A stretch of DNA of 64,000 nt, from positions 1 to 64,000 of the forward strand of contig CAIVUX010000028.1 in assembly GCA_903909215.1 (NCBI GenBank). The letters are read 5' to 3'. This document shows positions 26,681 through 35,848 of this stretch, in pieces. The stretch comes from an uncultured Ferrovum sp. GTDB lineage: Bacteria > Pseudomonadota > Gammaproteobacteria > Burkholderiales > Ferrovaceae. Under the pieces are notes generated by a model. It worked only from the letters and a program-made list of their open reading frames with translations, was not told the origin of the DNA and searched no databases. The position numbers and the translations under genes are program-made. Numbering within the stretch: the first letter of the stretch is position 1; every line of letters starts with the position of its first letter.

Positions 26681-28473
26681 TATTTACTCTCCACTTGCAA
26701 GATGGCGAGGAATGCCTCTTGCGGAATTTCTACATTACCCACTTGCTTCATTCTTTTTTTACCTGCCTTCTGTTTTTCTAACAACTTGCGTTTGCGAGAA
26801 ATATCACCGCCATAGCATTTGGCCAGCACATTTTTGCGTAATGCCTTAATGCTTTCACGAGCAATAATATGGGCGCCGATAGCCGCTTGAATAGCCACAT
26901 CAAACATTTGCCGGGGAATAAGCCCGCGCATCTTCGATGCCAATTCACGGCCGCGATACAGACTGTTAGAGCGATGCACCACCAAGGATAACGCATCAAT
27001 TTTTTCAGAATTAATAAGAATATCCAGCTTAACCAAATCGGAAGCTCTGAATTCTTTAAACTCATAATCCAACGACGCGTAGCCACGGCTAACTGATTTT
27101 AAACGATCAAAGAAATCCATCACTACTTCGTTAAGTGGCATTTCATAGGTCAGCACCACTTGACGTCCAGAATACTGCATATCCACTTGTACGCCGCGTT
27201 TCTGGTTACACAATGTAATCACGGCCCCCACATAATCTTGTGGCAATAACATAGTAGCCGTAATAATGGGCTCGCGAATCTCTTCAATTTTAGAGGGGTC
27301 TGGCATGCGTGAGGGGTTTTCAATTTCTTCCACAGTGCCATCGCCCATTAACAATTGATACACCACAGTAGGCGCTGTGGTGATCAGGTCCATATCGTAT
27401 TCACGTTCTAGACGTTCCTGCACAATCTCCATGTGCAGCAAGCCCAAGAAGCCGCAACGAAAACCAAACCCCAGGGCTTGCGAGGTTTCGGGTTCGTAAT
27501 GCAGGGAAGAATCGTTAAGCTTTAATTTCTCTAGAGCGTCGCGCAGCGCATCATATTGATTAGATTCAATGGGGTATAAGCCGGCAAACACCTGCGGTTT
27601 AATTTCTTTAAATCCCGGTAAAGCTACCAAAGCGGGACGTTGCGCCAAGGTCAGCGTATCGCCCACACGCGCCGAATCCAATTCACGAATCCCCGCAATC
27701 ACAAAACCCACTTGGCCTGCAGAGAGGCTATCGCGCGCCATAGATTTTGGAGTGAACACACCCACCTGCTCACACAGGTATGAGGCGTGGCTGGACATCA
27801 ATAAAATCTTATCCTTGGGACGCAATGTGCCATCCACAACACGCACCAACATCACCACACCCACGTAGTTATCAAACCAAGAATCAATGATTAGGGCTTT
27901 AAGCGGGGCTGTACGATCTCCCTTGGGCGCTGGAATACGGGCAATGACAGCCTCTAACACTTCACGCACACCCAAACCCGTTTTGGCACTGACGCGCAAG
28001 GCATCTTTTGCATCAATGCCAATAATGTCTTCAATTTCAGTAATCACACGCTCGGGTTCGGCGGAAGGTAAATCAATTTTATTCAACACGGGAAATACTT
28101 CCACGCCCTGCTCAATGGCGGTGTAACAATTGGCCACGGTCTGGGCTTCAACCCCTTGGGATGCATCTACTACCAGTACAGCCCCTTCGCAGGCCGCTAA
28201 AGAGCGCGATACTTCGTAAGAAAAATCCACGTGCCCCGGGGTGTCGATGAGGTTTAAATTATAAACCTGGCCATCAAGGGCGGGATATTGCAAAGCTGCT
28301 GTTTGGGCCTTAATAGTAATGCCGCGTTCCCGCTCCAAATCCATGCTGTCCAACACTTGGGCTTCCATTTCGCGATCAGACAGGCCACCGCATAATTGAA
28401 TGATGCGATCGGCCAGGGTAGATTTACCGTGGTCAATATGGGCAATAATGGAAAAGTTGCGAATTAAGTTCAT
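26680..28473 (-). CDS. lepA: Elongation factor 4
   Basis: Ribosome-back-translocating GTPase. It shows [13 protein letters not shown] (P loop), [23 protein letters not shown], the EF-G-like domains and the LepA-specific C terminus ending [21 protein letters not shown] place the start at the ATG encoding [16 protein letters not shown] (597 aa, the family length), with AAGG just upstream. The frame stays open for 14 more codons, but these lie in a terminator hairpin and are not conserved in the family. It heads lepA-lepB-rnc-era-recO-pdxJ-acpS-nagZ. Confidence 0.95.
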   Translation of the reverse strand: MNLIRNFSIIAHIDHGKSTLADRIIQLCGGLSDREMEAQVLDSMDLERERGITIKAQTAALQYPALDGQVYNLNLIDTPGHVDFSYEVSRSLAACEGAVLVVDASQGVEAQTVANCYTAIEQGVEVFPVLNKIDLPSAEPERVITEIEDIIGIDAKDALRVSAKTGLGVREVLEAVIARIPAPKGDRTAPLKALIIDSWFDNYVGVVMLVRVVDGTLRPKDKILLMSSHASYLCEQVGVFTPKSMARDSLSAGQVGFVIAGIRELDSARVGDTLTLAQRPALVALPGFKEIKPQVFAGLYPIESNQYDALRDALEKLKLNDSSLHYEPETSQALGFGFRCGFLGLLHMEIVQERLEREYDMDLITTAPTVVYQLLMGDGTVEEIENPSRMPDPSKIEEIREPIITATMLLPQDYVGAVITLCNQKRGVQVDMQYSGRQVVLTYEMPLNEVVMDFFDRLKSVSRGYASLDYEFKEFRASDLVKLDILINSEKIDALSLVVHRSNSLYRGRELASKMRGLIPRQMFDVAIQAAIGAHIIARESIKALRKNVLAKCYGGDISRKRKLLEKQKAGKKRMKQVGNVEIPQEAFLAILQVESK

Positions 28474-28483
28474 ACCTTGATGG

Positions 28484-28511
28484 AAAAAAGGGCATCCTGC
28501 GATGCCCTTTT
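28484..28511 (-). terminator. Terminator/attenuator immediately upstream of lepA
   Basis: On the minus strand AAAAGGGCATC and GATGCCCTTTT form a perfect 11-bp stem with a 4-base loop, followed by a run of six T. It ends only 10 bases before the lepA ATG, leaving no room for a promoter between them. Confidence 0.85.
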
Positions 28512-28606
28512 GCAAAGTGGTTTGGGCAATTAAGCCCTTAAAACCAGTATTCTAGACTATTTGACGCAGCCGTGCAGGAGGATTCAAGGCGGCTATGGGG
28601 TCCTTT

Positions 28607-28619
28607 GGGGTCTGACCCC
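28607..28619. repeat. Palindrome copy downstream of degP
   Basis: A perfect GGGGTCTGACCCC 4 bases past the degP stop codon (minus-strand direction), with an extra half copy GGGGTC at 28597-28602. It lies between degP and the lepA leader. Confidence 0.75.
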
Positions 28620-28623
28620 AGTC

Positions 28624-30027
28624 CTAATCGGGCTTAACACTGACAAACTCAGCGCTGCCGCCACGCCGTATTAAGAGTGCCACGGCCTTTTTGGGGTCTA
28701 GGTGGGATAGGGCCTGGGTAAATCCATCCGTGGATTTAATTTCAACATTATTCACCGATAAAATCACATCCCCTTTTTGCAAGCCTGCTTTGGCTGCCGG
28801 ACCGTGGGCCTCATCCACCAAAACGCCACCAGCTACCTCCAGCTCTTTACGCTGATCCGGGCTGAGATCCAACATGCTCAAACCCAGCCTCTCGGCAGCC
28901 ACGGTTTTAACGCGTTTCGCTGTACTAGGCTCTGCTGCTGCGGTTTTCTCACCGGGCATTTCACCCACTAATAAAGATAATTCCACAGCGGCCCCTTTGC
29001 GCCACACCTGCACGGATACGCGCGAGCCGCTCTTAACCGCACTCACCAAGCGCGGCAGATCCTCGCGGGCTTTAATGGGTTTATTATCAAAACGTAAAAT
29101 AATATCGCTGGTCAAGATGCCACCCTTTTCAGCGGGTGAACCTTTTTCTACGGAAGACACCAACGCCCCTTGGGGTTTGCTAAGACCAAAAGAGTCGGCC
29201 AGTTCTTTGGTGACATCTTGAATGACCACACCCAGCCAACCACGTGTGACATGACCTGTAGAGCGCAATTGATCGGACACTTGCAAAGCCACATCGATGG
29301 GGATTGCAAAAGATAGGCCCATAAAACCACCGGTACGACTGTAAATTTGTGAGTTAATACCAATCACTTCACCCTTCATATTGAATAACGGTCCGCCCGA
29401 GTTGCCCGGGTTAATGGGCACATCGGTTTGAATGAATGGGACTAAAGTTTCCTCTGGCAAAGATCGTCCCTTGGCGCTGACAATTCCTTTGGTGACTGTG
29501 CTCTCAAAACCGAAAGGCGACCCAATGGCCACCACCCATTCTCCTACCCGCACCTTGGCGGGGTCACCCGTTTTTACGAAAGGTAGGCCTGAGATGTCAA
29601 TTTTAATCAGCGCCACATCAGATTTTTTATCAACACCAATCACTTTGGCTTTAAATTCTCGCTTATCTTGCAAGGCCACCATCACCTCATCGGCCCCTTG
29701 CACCACATGAGCGTTGGTCAGAATGTAACCATCTTGACTAATCAGGAATCCTGAACCCATGGAGTGCGATTCACCAATAGGACCTTGCTGACCTGGCATC
29801 ATGGGGATACCAAAACGTTTGAAAAACTCAAACATGGGGTCGTTCTCATTCATGCCGGGCATCATGGGTTGAGCGCCACTGGGCGGTTGTTTGGCATTGG
29901 TGGTGGTGCTGATATTCACCACGGTTCCCACTTGTTTTTCCACCAAGTCGGTGAAATCAGGCAACGCTTCGGCGTGCAAAAAAGGAGATGAAAGGCCTAT
30001 TAAAAAGACCAGTAACAGGTGTTTCAT
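28624..30027 (-). CDS. degP: Periplasmic serine protease DegP/MucD
   Basis: HtrA-type protease-chaperone that degrades misfolded envelope proteins. The 467-aa protein has a signal peptide (first 20 residues), the trypsin-like triad His107 (TNAHVV), Asp137 (KSDVALIKID) and Ser210 (NPGNSGGPLF), and two PDZ domains (GWLGVVIQDVTKELADSFGL and a C-terminal one with GPAAKAGLQKGDVILSVNN). Its place after rpoE-rseA-rseB matches MucD of the sigma-E regulon. ATG overlaps the rseB stop. Confidence 0.94.
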   Translation of the reverse strand: MKHLLLVFLIGLSSPFLHAEALPDFTDLVEKQVGTVVNISTTTNAKQPPSGAQPMMPGMNENDPMFEFFKRFGIPMMPGQQGPIGESHSMGSGFLISQDGYILTNAHVVQGADEVMVALQDKREFKAKVIGVDKKSDVALIKIDISGLPFVKTGDPAKVRVGEWVVAIGSPFGFESTVTKGIVSAKGRSLPEETLVPFIQTDVPINPGNSGGPLFNMKGEVIGINSQIYSRTGGFMGLSFAIPIDVALQVSDQLRSTGHVTRGWLGVVIQDVTKELADSFGLSKPQGALVSSVEKGSPAEKGGILTSDIILRFDNKPIKAREDLPRLVSAVKSGSRVSVQVWRKGAAVELSLLVGEMPGEKTAAAEPSTAKRVKTVAAERLGLSMLDLSPDQRKELEVAGGVLVDEAHGPAAKAGLQKGDVILSVNNVEIKSTDGFTQALSHLDPKKAVALLIRRGGSAEFVSVKPD

Positions 30028-30998
30028 GGATGACTGCTCCGCAGGTTAGTAATGGATTGGCCAATTTGCATCACAGCGGCCAGGGGCACCGCACCCACCA
30101 CCGTGACATGCTGCTCTGGTGTGCGCACTGAATAAAAGCTTAATGAGCTGGGCAAGGTTTCCGCCGAAGGCGCGCGCGGCGGCCCATCGGATGGCTCGAT
30201 GAAAATAGAAACCGACGCCAACCCATCAGAATAAACCAGTTGCGTCATATTGCCCATATGTCCATGTGGTCCACGCCGCACTTCTCCAATCTTGCGAAAT
30301 CCGGGGGGTGGGTTGGCCACAACCCAACCGCTATTGGCAGCATTCGCCTCACTGGAGGGTATATTTTCAACATGCCAATTGGGTGTATCGGCGTAACCGG
30401 GCCTAAAGCGTGCGGGGTCAAATACGCCGCCAATCACCACCTCTGTAAAGGAGGCTACTTGCACGGGCTCATCTAAGGCGTTTAAAGTAATGGCGCGCAG
30501 CAGTAGCCCAGTGCTGTTATCCGCACAGAATTGATAAGCAAAACGGAAATTATCGCGCGGACGAAATTGCACCACCTGGCAATCGTGTCCAGCCACACGG
30601 TCTTTTCCCATTACATGGATATCGTAATTATCGCGATAGGTTTGATAAGGAGGTGCGATTAACGCAGGGAAAAAACGCGAACCATTTCTATGTTCCAAAC
30701 GCACCGAATGAATTTCTGGAAAGTAACAGCGCATTTCTTCGTTAACACGAATAATTTCTCGCGGCAATCCATCGAGTGTCACTATTTTGGTGTGTTCAAC
30801 GCCGTTTTCTACAGCATGAGACACGCGTGACGATTCCATTTTTCCATCGTGCTGAAAAACAAACACACCACTGTAGGAAAGCTGCTGGGCAGCAGTCCCC
30901 ATCGTTTTAAGCAAGTCGGACACGTCCGCTTTTCCCGAATCTGCCAAAACAACATTGGAGAGCGCCAACAAGAGTGCAATAAAAAAAACTGCTTTCAT
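30024..30998 (-). CDS. rseB: Sigma-E factor regulatory protein RseB/MucB
   Basis: Periplasmic protein that binds RseA and protects it from proteolysis until envelope lipids or lipopolysaccharide signals release it. It has a signal peptide (MKAVFFIALLLALSNVVLADS), a MucB N-terminal lipid-binding domain (QQLSYSGVFVFQHDGKMESSRVSH) and a smaller C-terminal domain. I start it at the ATG that overlaps the rseA stop (ATGA) because the signal peptide begins exactly there; the frame is open for 19 codons further up, but those would precede the signal peptide. Confidence 0.92.
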   Translation of the reverse strand: MKAVFFIALLLALSNVVLADSGKADVSDLLKTMGTAAQQLSYSGVFVFQHDGKMESSRVSHAVENGVEHTKIVTLDGLPREIIRVNEEMRCYFPEIHSVRLEHRNGSRFFPALIAPPYQTYRDNYDIHVMGKDRVAGHDCQVVQFRPRDNFRFAYQFCADNSTGLLLRAITLNALDEPVQVASFTEVVIGGVFDPARFRPGYADTPNWHVENIPSSEANAANSGWVVANPPPGFRKIGEVRRGPHGHMGNMTQLVYSDGLASVSIFIEPSDGPPRAPSAETLPSSLSFYSVRTPEQHVTVVGAVPLAAVMQIGQSITNLRSSHP

Positions 30999-31528
30999 CG
31001 TGCTGCGCCCGCCTCCACATAATCCACAGCTTGGAAACCGGACAACGGAGACCATTGGTGATGCATCGCCACATAGGCCCCGGCCTCAGAGCTGTTACCA
31101 GCCTGCGCCAATTGAGCAGGCGGATTTAAAACAGGATTGGCTTGCACCACTTGAGTCGGCAGAGCTGATGCGGTGGTCTGCGCGATTGGGGCAACGCTGC
31201 CTGATAAGGTATTCCACTGCAACAGACGTGTGGACAATGCCACCACTGCAACTGCTGCGGCCACAGCCAACCAACGCGCTGGGGTAGACGCTTGCAAGCG
31301 CCGAACCTTTGGCACCAAGGGTGTGGGTTCGCGGATTAAGGCTTGCGCCACACGCCCTGCCACATCCATATGCAGGACGCGCTTCTCGCGCAGCACTTCA
31401 CCAATCATGTGGTACGTGTTCCATGTTTGAACGGCATCAACGTCGTTACGCAGCTCAGCCAATATGACACGTTGCTGGGGTTCATCCAACTCCCCATCCA
31501 CATGTGCGGATAAATGTTCACCATTCAT
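30995..31528 (-). CDS. rseA: Anti-sigma-E factor RseA/MucA
   Basis: Single-pass inner-membrane protein that sequesters RpoE. The N-terminal anti-sigma domain begins MNGEHLSAHVDGELDEPQQ and includes WNTYHMIGEVLR. A membrane segment lies near residues 85-102 (RWLAVAAAVAVVALSTRL), and a Gln/Ala/Pro-rich periplasmic tail follows that would contact RseB. Of two nearby ATGs I prefer the second (31526-31528), which sits six bases after AGGAG and overlaps the rpoE stop (TAATG). Confidence 0.9.
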   Translation of the reverse strand: MNGEHLSAHVDGELDEPQQRVILAELRNDVDAVQTWNTYHMIGEVLREKRVLHMDVAGRVAQALIREPTPLVPKVRRLQASTPARWLAVAAAVAVVALSTRLLQWNTLSGSVAPIAQTTASALPTQVVQANPVLNPPAQLAQAGNSSEAGAYVAMHHQWSPLSGFQAVDYVEAGAAR

Positions 31529-32127
31529 TACCATCTCCTGTCCTTCGAAATATCTAATTGTGGTCGCAGCCGTTCGGCAATCGCTTCACGTGCACGAAAT
31601 ATTCTTGAGCGGACTGTGCCAATCGGACAATTCATGAGTGATGCTATTTCGTCATAGCTTAACCCTTCAATCTCGCGCAAGCGAATGGCGGTACGCAATT
31701 CTTCTGGCAACGCCTCCATGCTGGCATTAACGGTTTCGGCAATTTGACGGCTCATAAGTTCCGCTTCAGGGGTATTGAAGTCATGAAGACGCTCGGCATC
31801 TTCAAAGTTTTCAGCCTCCTCATTATCCATAGCAGTAGTGGTGGGCGCGCGCCGGCCCTGTGCCACCAAATAGTTTTTAGCCGTATTAATGCCGATGCGA
31901 TATAGCCAAGTATAAAAAGCACTCTCGCCCCGAAACGCTCCCAGCGCCCGATAGGCCTTAATAAAGGCTTCTTGAGTGACATCTTCCGCTTCAGCACTAT
32001 TGCGCACTAAGCGGCTTACAAGGCGACCTAATTTACGCTGATACTTAACCACCAACAGTTCGAAGGCGTGCTTATCACCTGCTTGGGCACGCACCACCAA
32101 CTGTTGATCCAATTCACGATCTGTCAT
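31528..32127 (-). CDS. rpoE: RNA polymerase sigma-E factor
   Basis: ECF sigma factor for envelope stress. From the ATG at 32125-32127 the protein is 199 aa, the family length, with region 2 (AFELLVVKYQRKLGRLVSRL, DVTQEAFIKAYRAL, STFYTWLYRIGINTAKNYL-like) and region 4 (LPEELRTAIRLREIEGLSYDEIA, CPIGTVRSRIFRAREAI). GGGAG five bases before this ATG decides the start, although the frame is open for 74 codons more. It leads the rpoE-rseA-rseB-degP operon. Confidence 0.95.
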   Translation of the reverse strand: MTDRELDQQLVVRAQAGDKHAFELLVVKYQRKLGRLVSRLVRNSAEAEDVTQEAFIKAYRALGAFRGESAFYTWLYRIGINTAKNYLVAQGRRAPTTTAMDNEEAENFEDAERLHDFNTPEAELMSRQIAETVNASMEALPEELRTAIRLREIEGLSYDEIASLMNCPIGTVRSRIFRAREAIAERLRPQLDISKDRRW

Positions 32128-32262
32128 GCGACTCCCAACCTTTAAAGGGGTTACCGATTGCGCTGTAAGCCGCGCATTCCAACGCACACCATCATCCGCC
32201 GTATCTCGAGGTGTAGTATAAGGCAGTAGGTTCTCGGCAATGCTTGTAGTCGTCATGTTGTG

Positions 32263-32290
32263 CTTGACCGCTATTGTTGAGAATGGTTCC
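32263..32290 (-). promoter_or_regulatory. Candidate sigma-E-type promoter of rpoE
   Basis: On the minus strand GGAACCA, 15 bases, then GTCAAG resembles the sigma-E consensus GGAACTT-N15-GTCTAA. It lies about 135 bases before the rpoE ATG, in the divergent gap with nnrD. Autoregulation of rpoE is known in E. coli; here it is inference. Confidence 0.4.
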
Positions 32291-32351
32291 GCCTTAACCT
32301 GTTGATCTTGGATACAGTTTAGACTTAATTCAAATAGTACCCCATCCACTG

Positions 32352-33215
32352 ATGATTCCCTATATGCCCGCCATCCTCATCCCCAACCCAGAAAGCCGTG
32401 GTGATGCCATACAAGGCCTAGCACTGCGTCGCCATTGGCCTTTGCGTGCCCGCAACAGCCATAAGGGTCTGTTTGGTGCTGTGGGGGTGTTGGGAGGGGC
32501 CGCAGGCATGACAGGGGCCGCATTATTGGCGGCCGTAGCCGCCCTTAAAAGCGGTGCGGGTCGAGTATGGCTGGCCTGCTTAGACGAATCATCAGCCATT
32601 CAACGCATACCCGAGATTATGACTGCCACCCCAGAGGGGCTGTTGCACAACATCACCCTCACGGCATTGGTGGTGGGCCCGGGTATGGGCACTACCAGCA
32701 AAGCGGCCACACTTTTAGACCTCGCGCTGATGGCGCCTTGTCCGTTGATATTGGATGCAGACGCCCTAAACCTCCTCAGCGAAGACCCTGCTGCGCCAGA
32801 ACGCCTGCGTCTTCGTTCGGCGCCCACGCTATTAACCCCTCACTCAAGAGAAGCGCAACGCTTGCTGGGTGAACCCGTCATAGATCGTGTTCGTGCCGCC
32901 TTGACGTTGGCGCAACGCTACAACGCATTGGTCGACCTCAAAGGCAGTGACAGCGTAATTGCCACATCACAAGGGTTTTGGTGGATAAATCCTACGGGCA
33001 ACGCCGCTTTGTCAGCAGCGGGTATGGGAGATGTGTTAAGTGGTGTAATTGGCGCTTTATTGGGGCAAGGATTATCGCCCTTAGCGGCCCTACAATTGGC
33101 GGTCTATGCCCACGGAGCCGCCGCAGAACAATGCGTGGCACGTGGATTAGGCCCGGTGGGTGTAACCGCCTCAGAAATAACAGATGAAATTCGTGATTTT
33201 TTAAACGGGCGTTAA
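32352..33215 (+). CDS. nnrD: ADP-dependent NAD(P)H-hydrate dehydratase
   Basis: Repairs hydrated NADH and NADPH. The 287-aa ribokinase-like protein shows GLFGAVGVLGGAAGMTGAALLAA, VVGPGMG, the DADALNLL motif, LTPHSREAQRLLG, and the nucleotide site TGNAALSAAGMGDVLSGVIGA. Only the dehydratase domain is present; the epimerase half (NnrE) seen in YjeF fusions is absent. Divergent from rpoE; its stop overlaps the stop of crcB on the other strand. Confidence 0.9.
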   Translation: MIPYMPAILIPNPESRGDAIQGLALRRHWPLRARNSHKGLFGAVGVLGGAAGMTGAALLAAVAALKSGAGRVWLACLDESSAIQRIPEIMTATPEGLLHNITLTALVVGPGMGTTSKAATLLDLALMAPCPLILDADALNLLSEDPAAPERLRLRSAPTLLTPHSREAQRLLGEPVIDRVRAALTLAQRYNALVDLKGSDSVIATSQGFWWINPTGNAALSAAGMGDVLSGVIGALLGQGLSPLAALQLAVYAHGAAAEQCVARGLGPVGVTASEITDEIRDFLNGR

Positions 33216-33637
33216 GAGGCAGCGCGGCGACTGTCCAGCCAGCGTGTGGTCATCCAAATACCCAAAGCCGTGAGGAGTAGGCTGACACTCAAATGAAACA
33301 AGACCACCCATAAGCCATCAAGAGGCCAGTCGCTCAACAATCCCGCCACCGCTTCTCCGGAGAATGTTGAGAAGGTAGTTAAGCCACCCAGAAAACCGGT
33401 AATGCAAAACAGGCGAACCGCGGGTGGAGAATCGTCGTGGTGTTCGAACAACGATATGGCTATTCCCACCAAAAAACCACCCAAGCCATTGGCCATTAAA
33501 GTGCCCAAAGGTAGCGTGGCGTCAGGGGCATTGAATTGCAGGGCGAGTAGCCAGCGGAACAGAGAGCCTAGGGCGGCGCCCAGGCCCACGGCTATAAACT
33601 GATGACGTAGGGAATATCCAGAGTTCATAGAAGCCAT
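33212..33637 (-). CDS. crcB: Fluoride channel CrcB/Fluc
   Basis: Dimeric inner-membrane channel that exports fluoride. The 141-aa protein has four predicted helices and the family motifs GAALGSLFRW, GTLMANGLGGFLVG and GFLGGLTTFSTFSGE (Phe-box and Na+ site region). A second ATG three codons in is possible; a TATAAT directly abuts the first ATG on this strand, which would favour the later start. No fluoride riboswitch was recognised in the 39-base gap upstream. Confidence 0.92.
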   Translation of the reverse strand: MASMNSGYSLRHQFIAVGLGAALGSLFRWLLALQFNAPDATLPLGTLMANGLGGFLVGIAISLFEHHDDSPPAVRLFCITGFLGGLTTFSTFSGEAVAGLLSDWPLDGLWVVLFHLSVSLLLTALGIWMTTRWLDSRRAAS

Positions 33638-33676
33638 TATAATTCCATATTAATCTGGCTTAAAAGGAAATACGCA

Positions 33677-35311
33677 GTGCAACAACGGGAATATATGGAA
33701 TATGACGTGGTTATCGTGGGGGCCGGCCCCTCAGGGTTAGGCTGCGCCATTCGCTTAAAACAACTGGCAGCAGCGCGCGGTCACGAACTTTCCGTCTGCG
33801 TATTGGAGAAAGGGTCTGAAGTCGGTGCGCATATTCTCTCCGGTGCAGTGATGGAAACCCGTGCCTTAGATGAACTGCTTCCGGATTGGCAAAAACAAGG
33901 CGCCCCATTGCATAACGCCGTTAAAGAAGATCAATTTCTTTTTCTGACCGCAAGTGGTGCGTGGCGTTTGCCCATTCCTTCTGCCATGCGCAATGACGGC
34001 AACTACATCGCAAGCCTAGGGCTGTATTGCAAATGGTTGGCCGCACAAGCGGAAGGTTTGGGGGTGGATATTTTTCCAGGATTTGCCGCTGCTGAAATTT
34101 TATACGGTGAAGGCGGCCAAGTGAATGGTGTTGCCACAGGCGATCGTGGCCTTGGTAAAGACGGTATTCCCACCAGCCGCTTTCAACAAGGCGTTGAAAT
34201 TCACGCGCAACAAACCGTCTTCGCTGAAGGCTGCCGGGGCTCACTGACGCAACTGCTTATGGCTCGCTACGGCCTAAACCAAGATTGCAGTCCACAAACT
34301 TATGGATTGGGGATTAAAGAATTGTGGGAAATTGATCCTTCTCAACATGCTCCCGGGCGTGTGGTACACAGCGTGGGCTGGCCCTTAGACGGGAGCACTT
34401 ATGGTGGATCCTGGTTATATCATTTGGATGACAACCAAGTATCCGTGGGGTTTGTGGTGGGTCTGGATTACCAAAATCCTTACCTCAGCCCCTTTGAGGA
34501 GTTTCAACGCTTTAAAACGCATCCGGCCATTCGCCCTATTTTTACGGGAGGCCGCCGCATTGCTTACGGCGCACGCGCGCTTTCTGAGGGCGGTTGGCAA
34601 TCCATACCACGCCTCACTTTTCCCGGTGGTTTGTTGGTGGGCGACACCGCAGGATTCCTTAACGTGGCCAAAATTAAAGGCAGCCACACAGCTTTAAAAT
34701 CGGGCATGGTGGCAGCAGAGGCCCTCATAGATCATCTGGCGGGCCCCAACCCGCAAGCTGAAGCCACGGCTTACACCGCCCTACTGAAAGCCAGTTGGGT
34801 GGGTGAAGAACTTAAAGCCGTACGCAACATTCGCCCCAGTTTCCATTGGGGTTTGTGGGCCGGGTTGCTGTTAACCGCTATTGACACCTGGGTATTGCGT
34901 GGTCGAGCACCCTGGACCTTTAATCATCGCAACGATCATACGCAATTAAAAAAAGCCGCCGATTGTGTGCCCATTCACTACCCCAAGCCCGATGGGCTTG
35001 TGAGTTTCGATCGCTTGTCTTCAGTATTTTTGTCCAATACCGCGCACGAAGAAAACCAACCTTCGCATTTGCGCTTAACCGACCCCAGTGTAGCCATCAA
35101 AACCAATCTACGTCTGTATGATTTCCCCGAAGGACGTTATTGCCCAGCGGGTGTGTATGAATTAATACGCCAACCCAATCAGGGGCCTCAGCTGCAGATC
35201 AATGCGCAAAATTGTGTGCATTGTAAAACTTGCGACATCAAAGACCCCACACAGAACATACGCTGGACTGTTCCTGAAGGCGGAGACGGGCCCAATTACC
35301 CCAACTTATAA
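33677..35311 (+). CDS. Electron transfer flavoprotein-ubiquinone oxidoreductase
   Basis: Membrane-associated enzyme that passes electrons from ETF (fed by acyl-CoA and other dehydrogenases) to ubiquinone. The 544-aa protein has an FAD motif GAGPSG (15-20), HILSGAVMETRALDEL, GDTAGFLNVAKIKGSHTALKSG, and a C-terminal ferredoxin-like part in which Cys residues of RYCPAGVYE and NCVHCKTCDIKDPTQNI bind a 4Fe-4S cluster. The frame starts with GTG after AAGGA; an ATG six codons in is an alternative. ETF subunits are not in this window; an acyl-CoA dehydrogenase is at 38480. Confidence 0.95.
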   Translation: MQQREYMEYDVVIVGAGPSGLGCAIRLKQLAAARGHELSVCVLEKGSEVGAHILSGAVMETRALDELLPDWQKQGAPLHNAVKEDQFLFLTASGAWRLPIPSAMRNDGNYIASLGLYCKWLAAQAEGLGVDIFPGFAAAEILYGEGGQVNGVATGDRGLGKDGIPTSRFQQGVEIHAQQTVFAEGCRGSLTQLLMARYGLNQDCSPQTYGLGIKELWEIDPSQHAPGRVVHSVGWPLDGSTYGGSWLYHLDDNQVSVGFVVGLDYQNPYLSPFEEFQRFKTHPAIRPIFTGGRRIAYGARALSEGGWQSIPRLTFPGGLLVGDTAGFLNVAKIKGSHTALKSGMVAAEALIDHLAGPNPQAEATAYTALLKASWVGEELKAVRNIRPSFHWGLWAGLLLTAIDTWVLRGRAPWTFNHRNDHTQLKKAADCVPIHYPKPDGLVSFDRLSSVFLSNTAHEENQPSHLRLTDPSVAIKTNLRLYDFPEGRYCPAGVYELIRQPNQGPQLQINAQNCVHCKTCDIKDPTQNIRWTVPEGGDGPNYPNL

Positions 35312-35404
35312 AAGAAAATATTCTGTGATAAAGTAACATTAAGTGACAAAACCTCTCCGATGATTAACTTCTGGAGAGCACTAAAAAAAGCCAATGGAGA
35401 CATT

Positions 35405-35791
35405 ATGAGTGCATCAAACACCACCAACGCCAATCCCGACACTTGCTGCGGCCTAGTGCCTTACTTTGAAGTGGCGGAAGGAAAGCTAGAAGAATTCAAA
35501 GCGTTTGGCTCTAAATTTGTTGAAATAACCAGCAATGAGCCTGGGTGCCTGTATTACGGGTTTTCATTCAGCGGTCAAGCCGCCCATTGCCGCGAAGGCT
35601 ATGACAGTGCGGCCTCGTTATTGGCCCATCTGGACAATGTGGGAGCCACCTTGGGTGAAGCGCTTAAAATTTCTAAATTAACGCGTCTCGAAGTGCATGG
35701 TCCGGCAGCGGAAATTGAAAAGCTGCGCGCCCCCATGGCTGGATTGAATCCACAATTTTTTGTTTTGGCTGAGGGCAGTTTTCGGCGCTAA
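35405..35791 (+). CDS. Small ABM-like (dimeric alpha/beta barrel) protein
   Basis: The 128-aa product resembles the antibiotic-biosynthesis-monooxygenase/dimeric alpha-beta-barrel superfamily: VPYFEVAEGKLEEFKAFGSKFVEITSNEPGC-type strand-helix layout followed by YYGFSFSGQAAHCREGYDSAASLLAHLDNVG. Such proteins range from true monooxygenases to ligand-binding subunits, so no reaction is assigned. GGAG five bases before the ATG at 35405 fixes the start over an in-frame ATG 15 codons earlier. It contains a Cys-Cys pair at the first strand. Follows ETF-QO by 93 bases. Confidence 0.7.
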   Translation: MSASNTTNANPDTCCGLVPYFEVAEGKLEEFKAFGSKFVEITSNEPGCLYYGFSFSGQAAHCREGYDSAASLLAHLDNVGATLGEALKISKLTRLEVHGPAAEIEKLRAPMAGLNPQFFVLAEGSFRR

Positions 35792-35825
35792 AGCAATATT
35801 TCTACCATATGCAGACAACGCGCTG

Positions 35826-35848
35826 GGCTGGGTTGTACTAGCCCAGCC
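35826..35848. terminator. Hairpin between convergent ABM-like and fchA genes
   Basis: GGCTGGG and CCCAGCC form a 7-bp stem with a 9-base loop. It overlaps the fchA stop and is followed on the plus strand by TTCCCTT, a weak T-run. It may serve as a terminator for the plus-strand gene. Confidence 0.35.

Noticed and set aside
28474-28515. Upstream ATG extending lepA by 14 residues
   Set aside because: Those codons are the arms of a terminator hairpin and lie outside the conserved LepA start.
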